Source: Strigamia acuminata (Eukaryota > Arthropoda > Chilopoda > Geophilomorpha > Linotaeniidae). Taken from it: a stretch of 64,000 bases of DNA. The position numbers and the translations under genes were made by a program. Below, piece after piece: positions 13,501 to 22,928 of the stretch. The notes beneath the pieces are model-generated. The model had not been told where the DNA came from. It was given only the letters and a program-made list of their open reading frames with translations, and ran no database searches. Where the stretch lies: positions 2,806,259-2,870,258 of the forward strand of contig OX442320.1 of NCBI GenBank assembly GCA_949358305.1, read 5' to 3'. Within the stretch, counting starts at the first letter, position 1. The number at the start of each line of letters is the position of its first letter.

Positions 13501-15043
13501 AAACGAACTCGAGTGTTTGGCAGTGCATTGGGCAGTCACCGAGAAATTCCGATTCTACCTGGCCCCACTCGTCAAGTTTACTGTGATTACGGATAACTGG
13601 GCAGTGGCGCACCTTACTACAAAGAAAGACATCAACCGAAAGTACGCTCGTTGGATCCTCGATTTGCAAGAATTTTCGTTCACAGTTAAACATAAAGAAG
13701 GCGCCAAAAACACGATTCCCGACGCGCTTTCCCGCATTGCCGAGAACTTCGACGAGGCACGCGCAACGAGGACAGTGCTTGCGGTCGTGGTCGCTCGCAA
13801 TCATCGTCTCATTTCCGAACAGCAAAACGACGCGTTCTGCAGCGAAGCCAGGGTCGACTCCTCCAATTTCGCCGAGCTCGACGGAGTTTTGTGCAGACGC
13901 TTTACGAACGACGGAAAGTCGCATTTGAAAGTTGTGGTTCCCGCATCGCTTACCGAGCAGTTAATTATTTCCGCACACGTCGAGGGATCCCATTCGGATG
14001 CGAAAAAGACGTTGTCTCGCCTTCAACGAAGACATTGGTGGACCCGCATGCTGCAGCAGACGGAGGAAGTGGTGAGAACGTGCCGCCACTGTTTGTCGCA
14101 CAACCGGCTCACCTGCAAAGCCCCCGGTCTCCTCGCCCCACGCCAGGTTCCTTCCAGACCATTCGAAGCCATCGCGATGGACCACGCCGGCCCGTACCGC
14201 CCGCACGCACGGTTTTCTCACTTTTTGGTGTTCGTCGACCTCGCTACCCATTTCGTCATCGCTACCCCCGTCAAGGACACGAAGGCTTCGACAACTATCG
14301 CCGCCTTGAGAAGGGAGGTTGTTAAGCGTTTTGGCGCTCCCCGCAAAATTATTTCCGACGCATTTTCGAGTTTCGTGTCGGCAGAAATGGCCGGATTTTG
14401 CGACGAGTTCCACATCGAATTGGAAACTTCTCCACCGTACCACCATCAAGCCAACGGATTGGCGGAACGCACAATCCAGTCTATCGTCCAGGGACTCCGC
14501 AAATTCGACTCGAACGAGACCAAGTGGGTGCCTCACCTTGACGCCGTCGTTTGGGGTTTAAACACGAACCGACAGGCATCGACGCAGTTTACCCCATTCG
14601 AACTCGTGCACGCATTTTCACCTCCAAACAAGTCCGACGCCGCCGATGTATTCGAGGATTCCGATTCAGGTCCACTCCTTCAGCTCCTCGAACGACGCGA
14701 CACAGCGCGCACGAACTTGCGCACGTCCCAAGCTCGCCAGAAGTCACGTTTCGACGAGCATCGCAAGGAAAACGCATTCGGCGTCGGGGACAGCGTGATG
14801 TATTCCAAAGGGAAGCGCGGATCGAAATTCGAGAACCTGTATTCCGGTCCGTACACCGTCAGCGAACGCCTGGGGAACAACACGGTTACCCTGGACGACG
14901 GAAATCGAACTTGGACGGCTCACTGTTCACAACTGAAGCCGTTTTTCCCGCAATCAAGGGACGATTGCCCTGTGTTGGGGGGGGCGTGTGACTCCCGGAC
15001 GGCGGACTCTGACCCCCGTCCAGTGTCCACTCCTTTACCGTAA
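10556..15043 (+). CDS. Gag-Pol polyprotein, Ty3/gypsy type (1495 aa)
   Basis: A single frame encodes the whole replication machinery. In order: Gag-like helical region (about 140-235), zinc knuckle CYCCQAWGHTSFTC (361-374), aspartic protease with active site IFDQGA (D420; DQG instead of the usual DSG or DTG), reverse transcriptase with YVDD (796-799), RNase H (SVDASYDG and PDALSR motifs), integrase with an HHCC-type finger, then catalytic D1209, D1268 and E1304 (35 residues between the last two), and a GPY/F-type module (SGPYTV) near the end. Proteins act in cytoplasmic particles; integrase acts in the nucleus. The start is the first ATG after the leader. The last 57 bases, including the stop, lie inside the 3' LTR, so the C-terminus overlaps regulatory sequence. 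There are no internal stops or frameshifts. Confidence 0.95.
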   Translation: MAELDEATLADLLNCTNAGLLMRCSHEELRAEVDAREIPMIATASKQLLADALVTDNHERRAAAALLLPVDPVLAAVPHPPVNPVPVPNIVADLTDLKAIVALLSAKILNTPDPLPPAPPPAAPIVTIPELQIKHGLHSAKFLQPFSGSKNDDVWQFIRRIDRAAKIGGWTEETKLIQANGLLRDQALHWYTMQGEAFDTWAEWEHSITEFLGANETMFQWKDRMNACTQKKDESLIDYAVAKFALIDSTKRNFPVQSEDIVLMVIEGISNYSMKNSLYMTKDWPIPAVIKYIRGLDNMSWRPSASASSTSKSPSVSNRGQTPESPTDQPRRTNSNRTRGNQARTNSNDYKRGDDMTKTQCYCCQAWGHTSFTCPQPKTSVPAPAKLVLCTFHSKYPSTGFSIVDVFVSEAQRTVETIFDQGANVCLIRSDCIVDKSQIRPNTSNNRLNGLNGSATPIGYTSVNITIGNEQFRVNDVAVLDESPYEMLLGTPFRDSEHMSWCTESGGTITINKVPQKSQSKSVHFIRAWVPPSCSPTPSAAFPVTKHERRWDELSASNTARKDMLFAVESQVATVRDAKSDLAFLTDLESRIGLVDSSVTNVQKEALREVCIRNYAAFTHSAPLGLCPDVECDISLTDDAPIREKPIRFNEKDAAFVSESIRNWQKLGICRPSTSRNNFRLFVVNNPSNVTTPRRIVLDLRPLNAKLNLKVYRMPTIDETLERLTYNQPVFFNTVDVAQAFYNIKIRARDQSIIGFWTPDGHQELLRMPMGMANSPFIMQETMDDICVDIPATEPYVDDVAQAHALIDSLIANFDLLLQNIIRKGLKIHLSKCQLLSREIRFLGYFVSAAGRRTDPARLEAVSRFTKFATVKHLRAFLGFASYYRRFIPNFAAKVKTLTLLTRKNVQFTLTPDHYAAIEHMRGELLRCIPLAHFRNDCETILSVDASYDGLGACLQQIHDGNTVTIAFASRSIPKSYESAHSNELECLAVHWAVTEKFRFYLAPLVKFTVITDNWAVAHLTTKKDINRKYARWILDLQEFSFTVKHKEGAKNTIPDALSRIAENFDEARATRTVLAVVVARNHRLISEQQNDAFCSEARVDSSNFAELDGVLCRRFTNDGKSHLKVVVPASLTEQLIISAHVEGSHSDAKKTLSRLQRRHWWTRMLQQTEEVVRTCRHCLSHNRLTCKAPGLLAPRQVPSRPFEAIAMDHAGPYRPHARFSHFLVFVDLATHFVIATPVKDTKASTTIAALRREVVKRFGAPRKIISDAFSSFVSAEMAGFCDEFHIELETSPPYHHQANGLAERTIQSIVQGLRKFDSNETKWVPHLDAVVWGLNTNRQASTQFTPFELVHAFSPPNKSDAADVFEDSDSGPLLQLLERRDTARTNLRTSQARQKSRFDEHRKENAFGVGDSVMYSKGKRGSKFENLYSGPYTVSERLGNNTVTLDDGNRTWTAHCSQLKPFFPQSRDDCPVLGGACDSRTADSDPRPVSTPLP
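14975..14986 (+). promoter_or_regulatory. Polypurine tract of the Ty3/gypsy element
   Basis: A G-rich run (ttggggggggcg) lies directly before the 3' LTR, where the plus-strand primer is expected. It is part of the coding frame at the same time. Confidence 0.7.
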
Positions 15044-15174
15044 GGGGGCGCCCCATGATTATTGGGGGTTTGCGGATTGGCTACCGTAAATCCCGTTGTA
15101 CGCCATTTTGAATTTGTTGAATAAAGTTAGTCTTACCTTTACCTTTAACATGAACGGATCGTAATTGACTCACA
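14987..15174 (+). repeat. 3' LTR of the Ty3/gypsy element
   Basis: 188-bp copy of the 5' LTR with one extra G. It contains the last codons and stop of the gag-pol frame. Confidence 0.93.
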
Positions 15175-18100
15175 GGTCCTCCAAGGCAAATTTTTCAAGA
15201 ATCTCCGAAGGGTCCCCCAAGGGGAATTCTTCATGAATCTCCCAAGAGTCCCCAGACGGGAATTCTTCATGAATCTCCCAAGGGTCCCCCAAGGGGGATT
15301 TTTCAAGAATCTCCAAAGGGTCCTCCAAGAGAGATTTTTCAAGAATCTACCAAGGGTCCTCCAAGGCAAATTTTTCAAGAATCTCCGAAGGGTCCCCCAA
15401 GGGGAATTCTTCATGAATCTCCCAAGAGTCCTCCAAAGGAGATTTCCAGCATTTTTCCAGCATTTTTCCAGCATTTTTCCAGCATTTTTCCAGCATTTTT
15501 CCAGCATTTTTCCAGCATTTTTCCAGCATTTTTCCAGCATTTTTCCAGCATTTTTCCAGCATTTTTCCAGCATTTTTCCAGCATTTTTTCAGCATTTTTT
15601 CAGCATTTTTCCAGCATTTTTCCAGCATTTTTCCAGCATTTTTCTAGCATTTTTCCAGCATTTTTCCAGCATTTTTCCAGCATTTTTCCAGCATTTTTCC
15701 AGCATTTTTCCAGCATTTTTCCAGCATTTTTCCAGCATTTTTCCTGCATTTTTCCAGCATTTTTCCAGCATTTTTCCTGCATTTTTCCAGCATTTTTCCA
15801 AGGGTCCCCCAAGGAGAATTCTTCATGAATCTGCCAAGGGTCCCCCAAGGGAGATTTTTCAAGAATCTCTCAAGGGTCTTCCAAGGGGAATTTTTCAAAA
15901 ATCTCCCAAGGATACCCCAAAAGAGATTTTTCAAGAATCTCTTAAGGGTCTTCCAAGGGGAATTTTTCAAGAATCTCCCAAGGGTCTTCCAAGGAAAATT
16001 TTTCAAGAATCTCCCAAGGGTCTCCCAAGGAGAATTCTTCATGAATCTCCCAAGGGTCCTCCAAGGGAGATTTCCAGCATTTTTCCAGCATTTTTCCAGC
16101 ATTTTTCCAGCATTTTTCCAGCATTTTTCCAGCATTTTCCAGCATTTTTCCAGCATTTTTCCAGCATTTTTCCAGCATTTTTCCAAGGGTCCCCAAAAGG
16201 AATTCTTCATGAATCTGCCAAGAGTCCCCCAAGAGAGATTTTTCAAGTATCTCCCAAGGGTCCCCAGATGGAAATTCTTCATGAATCTCTCAAGGGTCCT
16301 CCAAGGAGGATTTTTCAAGAATCTCCAAAAGGTCCCCCAAGGGAGATTTTTCAAGAATCTACCAAGGGTCCTCCAAGGCGAATTTTTCAAGAATCTCCGA
16401 AGGGTCCCCCAAGAAGAATTTTTCAAGAATTTCCCAAGGGTCGTCCAAGGGAAATTCTTCATCAATCTCCCAAGGGTCCTCCAAGAGAGATTTCCAGCAT
16501 TTTTCCAGCATTTTTCCAGCATTTTTCCAGCATTTTTCCAGCATTTTTCCAGCATTATTCCTGCATTTTTCCAGCATTTTTCCAGCATTTTTCCAGCATA
16601 TTTCCAGCATTTTTCCAAGGGTCCCCCAAGAGGAATTCTTCATGAATCTGCCAAGGGTCCCCCAAGGGAGATTTTTCCAGAATCTCCCAAGGGTCCCCAG
16701 ACGGGAATTCTTCATGAATCTCCCGAGGGTCCCCCAAGGGGAATTCTTCATGAATCTCCCAAGGGTCCTCCAAGGGAGATTTCCAGCATTTTTTCAGCAT
16801 TTTTCCAAGGGTCCCCCAAAGGGAATTCTTCATGAATCTGCCAAGGGTCCCCAGACGGGAATTCTTCATGAATCTCCCAAGGGTCCCCCAAGGGGGATTT
16901 TTCAAGAATCTCCAAAGGGTCCCCCAAGGGAGATTTTTCAAGAATCTACCAAGGGTCCTCCAAAGCGAATTTTTCAAGAATCTTTGAAGGGTCCCCCAAG
17001 GGGAATTCTTCATGAATCTCCCAAGAGTCCTCCAAAGAAGATTTCCAGCATTTTGCCAGCATTTTTCCAGCATTTTTTCAGCATTTTTCCAGCATTTTTC
17101 CAGCATTTTTCCAGCATTTTTCCAGCATTTTTCCAGCATTTTTCCAGCATTTTTCCAGCATTTTTCCAGCATTTTTCCAGCATTTTTCCAGCATTTTTCC
17201 AGCATTTTTCCAGCATTTTTCCAACATTTTTCCAGCATTTTTCCAGCATTTTTCCAGCATTTTTCCAGCATTTTTTCAGCATTTTTCCAGCATTTTTCCA
17301 GCATTTTTCTAGCATTTTTCCAGCATTTTTCCAGCATTTTTCCAGCATTTTTCCAGCATTTTTCCAAGGGTTCCCCAAGGAGAATTCTTCATGAATCTGC
17401 CAAGGGTCCCCCAGGGGGGATTTTTCAAGAATCTCCCAAGGGTCCCCAGACGGGAATTCTTCATGAATCTCCCAAGGGTACCCCAAGGAGGATTTTTCAA
17501 GAATCTCCAAAGGGTCTCCCAAGGGAGATTTTTCAAGAATCTACCAAGGGTCCTCCAAGGCGAATTTTTCAAGAATCTCCGAAGGGTCCCCCAAGGGAGA
17601 TTTTTCAAGAATCTCTCAAGACTCTCCCAAGGAGAATTTTTCAAGAATCTCCTAAGGGTCTCCCAAGGGGAATTCTTCATGAATCTCCCAAGGGTCCCCC
17701 AAGGTAGATTTTTCAAGAATCTACCAAGGGTCTTCCAAGGCAAATTTTTCAAGAATCTCCGAAGGGTCCCCCAAGGGGAATTCTTCATGAATCTCCCAAG
17801 AGTCCTCCAAAGGAGATTTCCAGCATTTTTCCAGCCTTTTTCCAGCATTTTTCCAGCATTTTTCCAGCATTTTTCCAGCATTTTTCCAGCATTTTTCCAG
17901 CATTTTTCCAGCATTTTTCCAGCATTTTTCCAGCATTTTTCCAGCATTTTTCCAGCATTTTTCCAGCATTTTTCCAGCATTTTTCCAGCATTTTTCTAGC
18001 ATTTTTCCAGCATTTTTCCAGCATTTTTCCAGCATTTTTCCAGCATTTTTCCAGCATTTTTCCAGCATTTTTCCAGCATTTTTCCAGCATTTTTCCAGCA

Positions 18101-18936
18101 TTTTTCCAAGGGTTCCCCAAGGGGAATTCTTCATGAATCTGCCTAGGGTCCCCCAGGTGGGATTTTTCAAGAATCTCCCAAGGGTCCTCAGACGGGAATT
18201 CTTTATGAATCTCCCAAGGATCCCCCAAGGGAAATTTTTCAAGAATCTCCAAAGGGTCCCCCAAGAGAGATTTTTCAAGAATCTCCCAAGGGTCCCCAGA
18301 CGGGAATTCTTCATGAATCTCCCAAGGGTCCCCCAAGGGGGATTTTTCAAGAATCTCCAAAGGGTCCCCCAAGAGAGATTTTTCAAGAATCTACCAAGGG
18401 TCCTCCAAGGCAAATTTTTCAAGAATCTCCGAAAAGTCTTCCAAGGGGAATTCTTCATGAATCTCCCAAGAGTCCTCCAAAAAAGATTTGCAGCATTTTT
18501 CCAGCATTTTTCAAGCATTTTTCCAGCATTTTTCCAGCATTTTTCCAGCATTTTTCCAGCAATTTTCCAGCATTTTTCCAGCATTATTCCAGCATTTTTC
18601 CAAGGGTCCCCCAAGGGGAATTCTTCATGAATCTCCCAAGAATCCTCCAAAGGAGATTTCCAGCATTTTTCCAGCATTTTTCCAGCATTTTTCCAGCATT
18701 TTTCCAGCATTTTTCCAGCATTTTTCCAGCATTTTTCAAGCATTTTTCCAGCATTTTTCCAGCATTTTTCCAGCATTTTTTCAGCATTTTTCCAGCATTT
18801 TTCCAGCATTTTTCCAGCATTTTTCCAGCATTTTTCCAGCATTTTTCCAGCATTTTTTCAGCATTTTTCCAGCATTTTTCCAGCATTTTTCCAGCATTTT
18901 TCCAAGGGTCCCCCAAGGGGAATTCTTCATGAATCT
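15175..18936. repeat. Satellite array, segment 3 (11-bp and 36-bp units)
   Basis: Continuation of the satellite on the right of the gypsy insertion. Block orders match the left part: 15800-16800 resembles 3640-4560, and 16800-17700 resembles 4570-5340. The array therefore carried higher-order repeats of several kb before the retrotransposon entered. It ends abruptly at the LTR starting at 18937. Confidence 0.95.
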
Positions 18937-19901
18937 TGCTGCGATCCGGGTTTTTATCACACTTATTTCTAATAAACAAGCGTGAAACCGCAGGTGAACG
19001 CTTTAAAAGACTTACAATCGCGGCCGTTAATTATCTAGGGTTAATTTTAAGTAAGAGAAATAAAAAGACAGTTTTATCAATAAAATATACACTTTTTATT
19101 CGTTTAATTACAATGACTAGTATGAAATATGTATTTATTAAGAGCGACGAGTCGCGAAATAAAGAGCGGGAAAAAGAACAATGGAAGGGCTTGCAACGAC
19201 TGTTGCAAGCTACAAAGCGCGGCAAATGCGCTTGACAACCAAAGTTGTTAGGAAAATGGCTTTCGCTATTTTCCTCTCGACACTCACACGTACGATGGTC
19301 CTGGGACGATGGTTCACGGTGAGTCTTCTGCAGCTCGTACGACGGCTCGGCGGCGGTGGTTCACGTCTACAGGCGTCCGTTCACGTTCGATGGCGGTGGC
19401 AACAGTTCGCGCTGCTGCGACGGCGATGGTTCACGCGACACGGGAACTTCTACTTCTCGATTCGATAGCTGGAATTAGCGACGGCTAATTCAAGCAAGAT
19501 TGCTGGCTTTGTAAGTCGTTACAAAGCAAGCTGGTGAAACTTGACGGTTACACGGTCCACTGTCAATACGTATTGTCGGAGCAAATATCGCAGTGATGTT
19601 GTGGGTTGTGTATTTTTGTCAAGAGTCCCGATTGAAGCTAGGGCGCGAGCCCAGCACGCTTCAATATTGCGCAGATAATCTGCGCAATTAGCTGAAACTG
19701 GTGCAACAAAGGATTATTGCCCAATATTGCACCATAACGGTTAATTACCGTTTTCACCCCAGCCAACCTGGGGTGATATGTGCCTAGGGAAGTTTCCTCC
19801 CCTTCGTCACATGATCTGACTTGGCGTGTGCCACAGTCAAATTAATTAGAAGACACAATTAATTTATCTTCTAAGTTGGTGAAATATTTGAGATCACCAC
19901 A
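18937..19901 (-). repeat. 3' LTR of the left copy (965 bp)
   Basis: Read on the minus strand it begins TGTGGTGATC right after a purine tract and ends GCAGCA. The same 965-bp sequence in opposite orientation is at 38131-39095, with only a few base differences noticed (for example AACGC versus AATGC near 19000). No second LTR of this copy exists in the window, so the LTR call rests on TG...CA ends, the adjacent polypurine tract and the position after the last gene. Confidence 0.8.
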
Positions 19902-19914
19902 CATCCCCCCATTT
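19902..19914 (-). promoter_or_regulatory. Polypurine tract of the left copy
   Basis: On the minus strand aaatggggggatg lies immediately before the LTR start. The identical tract in the right copy is at 38118-38130. Confidence 0.7.
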
Positions 19915-19953
19915 AAGACGAATCTTACATGGAGAGAAATGAACGAATCCAAT

Positions 19954-22738
19954 TTAAGATTCGTCCATGCTTTGACTCTTCTCAGGCGTCGATGGGCGCA
20001 TCATGTCCGTGGCGTTGTTCCGCGGATCTGATCGCTCGTTGACGATACACAGGTCGCGACCTGCGTTTGGTCCTGAGACCATTCCAGGGTTGACGTGAAG
20101 CCAAACCTGGAGGATCCTTGCCGAATTTACTCGGTTGAAGAACCCCATAGCCGCGAACTCTATCGGATCCATTGGCGCCAATCGCGCCTTCAGGAGCCGG
20201 TCATGGAGAACCGACGGTGGGCTCAATACCCGGATGTGGTCCTCGAGCCACATAAACACTCGTCTCGAGAGTTTACTGTCGTTACTTAACACCGTCCGTG
20301 TGTCCGGCGTTAAGTAAAAATGCGGGTACAACCGCATCAACGTTTTGAAGGCCGATTCCTTCTTTATTGGCTTGACTGGCGGCGGCGGAGGCGGCGGACG
20401 TGAGTCTTTAGCCCCGACGTCGTCGAACTGGCTCGGCGAGCCAGCAAAAACCAACGCGGGTGCGGAGGTTGGCGAGGGCAAATTCCCTCGTCCTTGGGCT
20501 CGACCAGCGCCTGGGAGCATGCGGGGCATCGTCACCGCTTGAACTCCGGATGGAGTTTGAGAACTTCTTCGGTTCTCCGTCCAAAACGAACATCCAGGCG
20601 CTTCTTGAGCCGACTGGAAAGCAGCTAATGATGCGGCCGCTGTAGCGCAGGTAGCGGGAGGCGGAACGCTTCGAGCCTGCTGCGCTGTGGCCTTCGCAAA
20701 TGACCACTCGGTCCTCAACCGAACGGCGGCCTCTTCTTCGGTCTCGCCGTTTGCTACGACTTGCTTAGTCAGCTCTGCCAAGATCGTGGGCGGGTCGAGC
20801 CTGACGTGGTACCACAGCTCGACTTTTTCCTCCGACAGGCCCATCGGGGCGGTCCACAGGTAGGTAATGGCCGCCAACGCCTGTCCTGGCGAAGGAAGAA
20901 CACCAGGGTACAACACCCTAGTCATCCCCGGAATCAGCTGACGCTGAAAATCTATCAAACGGGGATCATCAATCGTTTTGATGTCGGAGAGTTCTAGCCT
21001 TTCAGCTAGTCTCTGCCAATCCTTCTGCGATTCGGCTAGCTGGGCGCTTTGGTAGGCGTCCAGCTTCTTGAGCACTTCTTGCTGCGCTCTAATGGGCTGC
21101 TGCTCGTAGCAGGTCCACTGGGGTCCGAAAGACTCGTTAAAAAACGGCCGGAGCTGTAGGTTACTAACTCCGGCAGGCAAGCGGGCAACATATCCATGCT
21201 CCGGCAAGCGGCTAGCGTGTCCTGGCACAGGCACGCTAAAGTCGGGAGAGATATCCCCGACAACACGACGCATCGCGTATGGAATGGCGAGGTTGTCCAT
21301 TCTGTAAGTGGACGCCGTTCTGCCACTGCGCGCGGACTTGACAGTCGTGTCGGATTCCACGCTCTGGGAGGACGAGGAGAACAATGACTCCGGAGTTCGA
21401 CCTCTTCGCGACGGTGGACGATTTGGAGGCGCGTCCGTGGTGAATGGGCGTGATCGCCTCTGTCGCTCCTCGCGATCGCGGCTGGATTCTCGTCGCTGTG
21501 GTCCAGTGCTTGATCCAGCTGGAGGGAGACGTCCCACTCTCAAATCTTCGTCTTGCGGCGCAGAAACGATCGGCGTTGGAGCCGGAATTTCGTCCGCCGG
21601 GTAAAACGGAAGAGCGAGACGCGCTTGCTCATCTGCCTCGAGTTGTCGAGTCAGCTGTCGATTTTCATCGACTAAGAGCTGCGCAGCGGCAGCTCGGAGT
21701 GCTTTTGACGGGAAAAACCCCGGAAAATCGTTGAAGCACCCGGCGAGCGCCAATTGATGGAGCTCGGTTTGTGTGGCGGGAAATTGCGGCTTCCCGTCAC
21801 GAACGGACTTTCGGTACCGTTGCACGACCTCCTTCTGGGTCGTTTTGAGGTTCTTCCTCAATTGGGTAAGGGCGCCGTAATTAATGCGGCCGCCCTTGAC
21901 CACCTTTCGGCGATCGTAACGCTCTCGCGGCGTCACTGGCCACTGGTTGTGCAGCAAGTCTGAAGCGACTTGTCCTGGCGCGCTGTCTTCCATGGTCCAG
22001 GGGACTTCGTCGACACCTGGGACGCGAAGACGGTCGATGAACCGGCCCTTGGCTCCGAATCCTTGAAGGGCGGCCCCCGAAAATTCATGGCGCAACTTCC
22101 ACCACGTATTATGATCCGTCTTGAGTCTTTGGATCTTTTCGGGCAGCGCCGCCCGAAATATCAGCGGATGCTGAGTCGGAACGTGATCCGGGAGTGCGTG
22201 AGGCGTTTCCCAATCTCGCTCAATCTAGAGGAATAAATAAATAAAATGGATTAATTTATTTAATAATTAGCAAACAATTTCTTGATTGCAATTATTTAAG
22301 CTCGAAGCTTGTGGCGGTGAACCACTAAGGGATGTTGGTTGCTATGGCAACTCCCTTCGCACATGCTTGAAGCACGTGACTTTTATAGCCGCCATTTTTA
22401 ACTTGGAGCGGCTCGTGTTTGATGTCACAAAACTTGACTTTACTCAAATTTCGTGACTGAAACACTTGGTAAAAATATTTTTAATAAATTACCCGTTGTT
22501 GGAGCGTTAACTGGACGGCTCCGTTTGCCTCGTCCATTGGCATTTCATCATCTGGATGAAGATTGACGGCTTCGTCTGCCATTTCGCGCTTACGCTTCCT
22601 CGATAATTCGGGAATTCTTTCGTCTTGAAAGAAATATTATTGCAATTTAATGTCAATAAATTAATTTTTCATTGAGAAAAATTACTTACAGTTTGAGGAA
22701 TCGCTGAAAACTGTGGTTCGATATACTATCCGATGCAT
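19954..22738 (-). CDS. Spliced third gene of the retrotransposon, 816 aa, unknown function
   Basis: Three exons join in phase: 22690-22738 (starts ATG, ends before GTAAGT), 22493-22623, and 19954-22224 (after CCTCTAG), giving 817 codons with stop. The N-terminus contains a basic run RKRKRE that could be a nuclear localisation signal, followed by an acidic stretch. A helical segment near KALRAAAAQLLVDENRQL may form a coiled coil. A Ser/Arg-rich low-complexity stretch follows, and a run of seven prolines occurs in the C-terminal third. I see no signal peptide, no transmembrane segment and no zinc knuckle, so this is not an obvious envelope or second Gag. It lies between integrase and the LTR, where gypsy errantiviruses have a spliced env. 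The same gene exists in the right copy with identical exon borders. I do not recognise the family. The splicing model is inferred from sites and phase. Confidence 0.7.
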
Positions 22739-22928
22739 CCACTTCAAGTTACTTTGAAAAAGTGGCTAAGTTCGTTGATTGGGGAAACGAACTTGTTTTA
22801 AGGACGCTGTATGACGTCATTCCTTATAACGACTTATAGACGTTTGTCATCGAATAGCGGACTATTGATGACGTCACGAGTTTGCTCTCATGATCCTTTT
22901 GGGATACTTTCAAAAGGTGAAAGGAAAG

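Larger units (their letters stand above)
10240..15174 (+). mobile_element. Complete young Ty3/gypsy LTR retrotransposon
   Basis: The element has LTRs at 10240-10426 (187 bp) and 14987-15174 (188 bp). I see one difference between them, an extra G in a G-run. It starts TGTGACT and ends CTCACA, and is flanked by the 5-bp target duplication ggtcc (10235-10239 and 15175-15179), which lies inside a 36-bp satellite unit. A primer-binding site, one uninterrupted gag-pol frame and a G-rich polypurine tract are all in the correct order. Near-identical LTRs mean recent insertion, and nothing visible prevents activity. The base composition (GC-rich coding, CG dinucleotides) differs strongly from the AT-rich surroundings. 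Confidence 0.95.

Noticed and set aside
10333-14777. Several minus-strand and alternate-frame ORFs over the first gypsy element
   Set aside because: Shadows of the GC-rich gag-pol frame; no recognisable domains.
1277-18936. Many long open frames on both strands with repeated AFFQHFSSIFP or MLEKCWKNAGK peptides
   Set aside because: They arise from stop-free 11-bp and 36-bp tandem units read in every phase and strand. There are no splice signals, codon bias or start contexts supporting a gene.
20345-21963. Plus-strand ORFs opposite the 816-residue gene
   Set aside because: Antisense shadows. The minus strand has a single frame of 757 codons plus consistent upstream exons.
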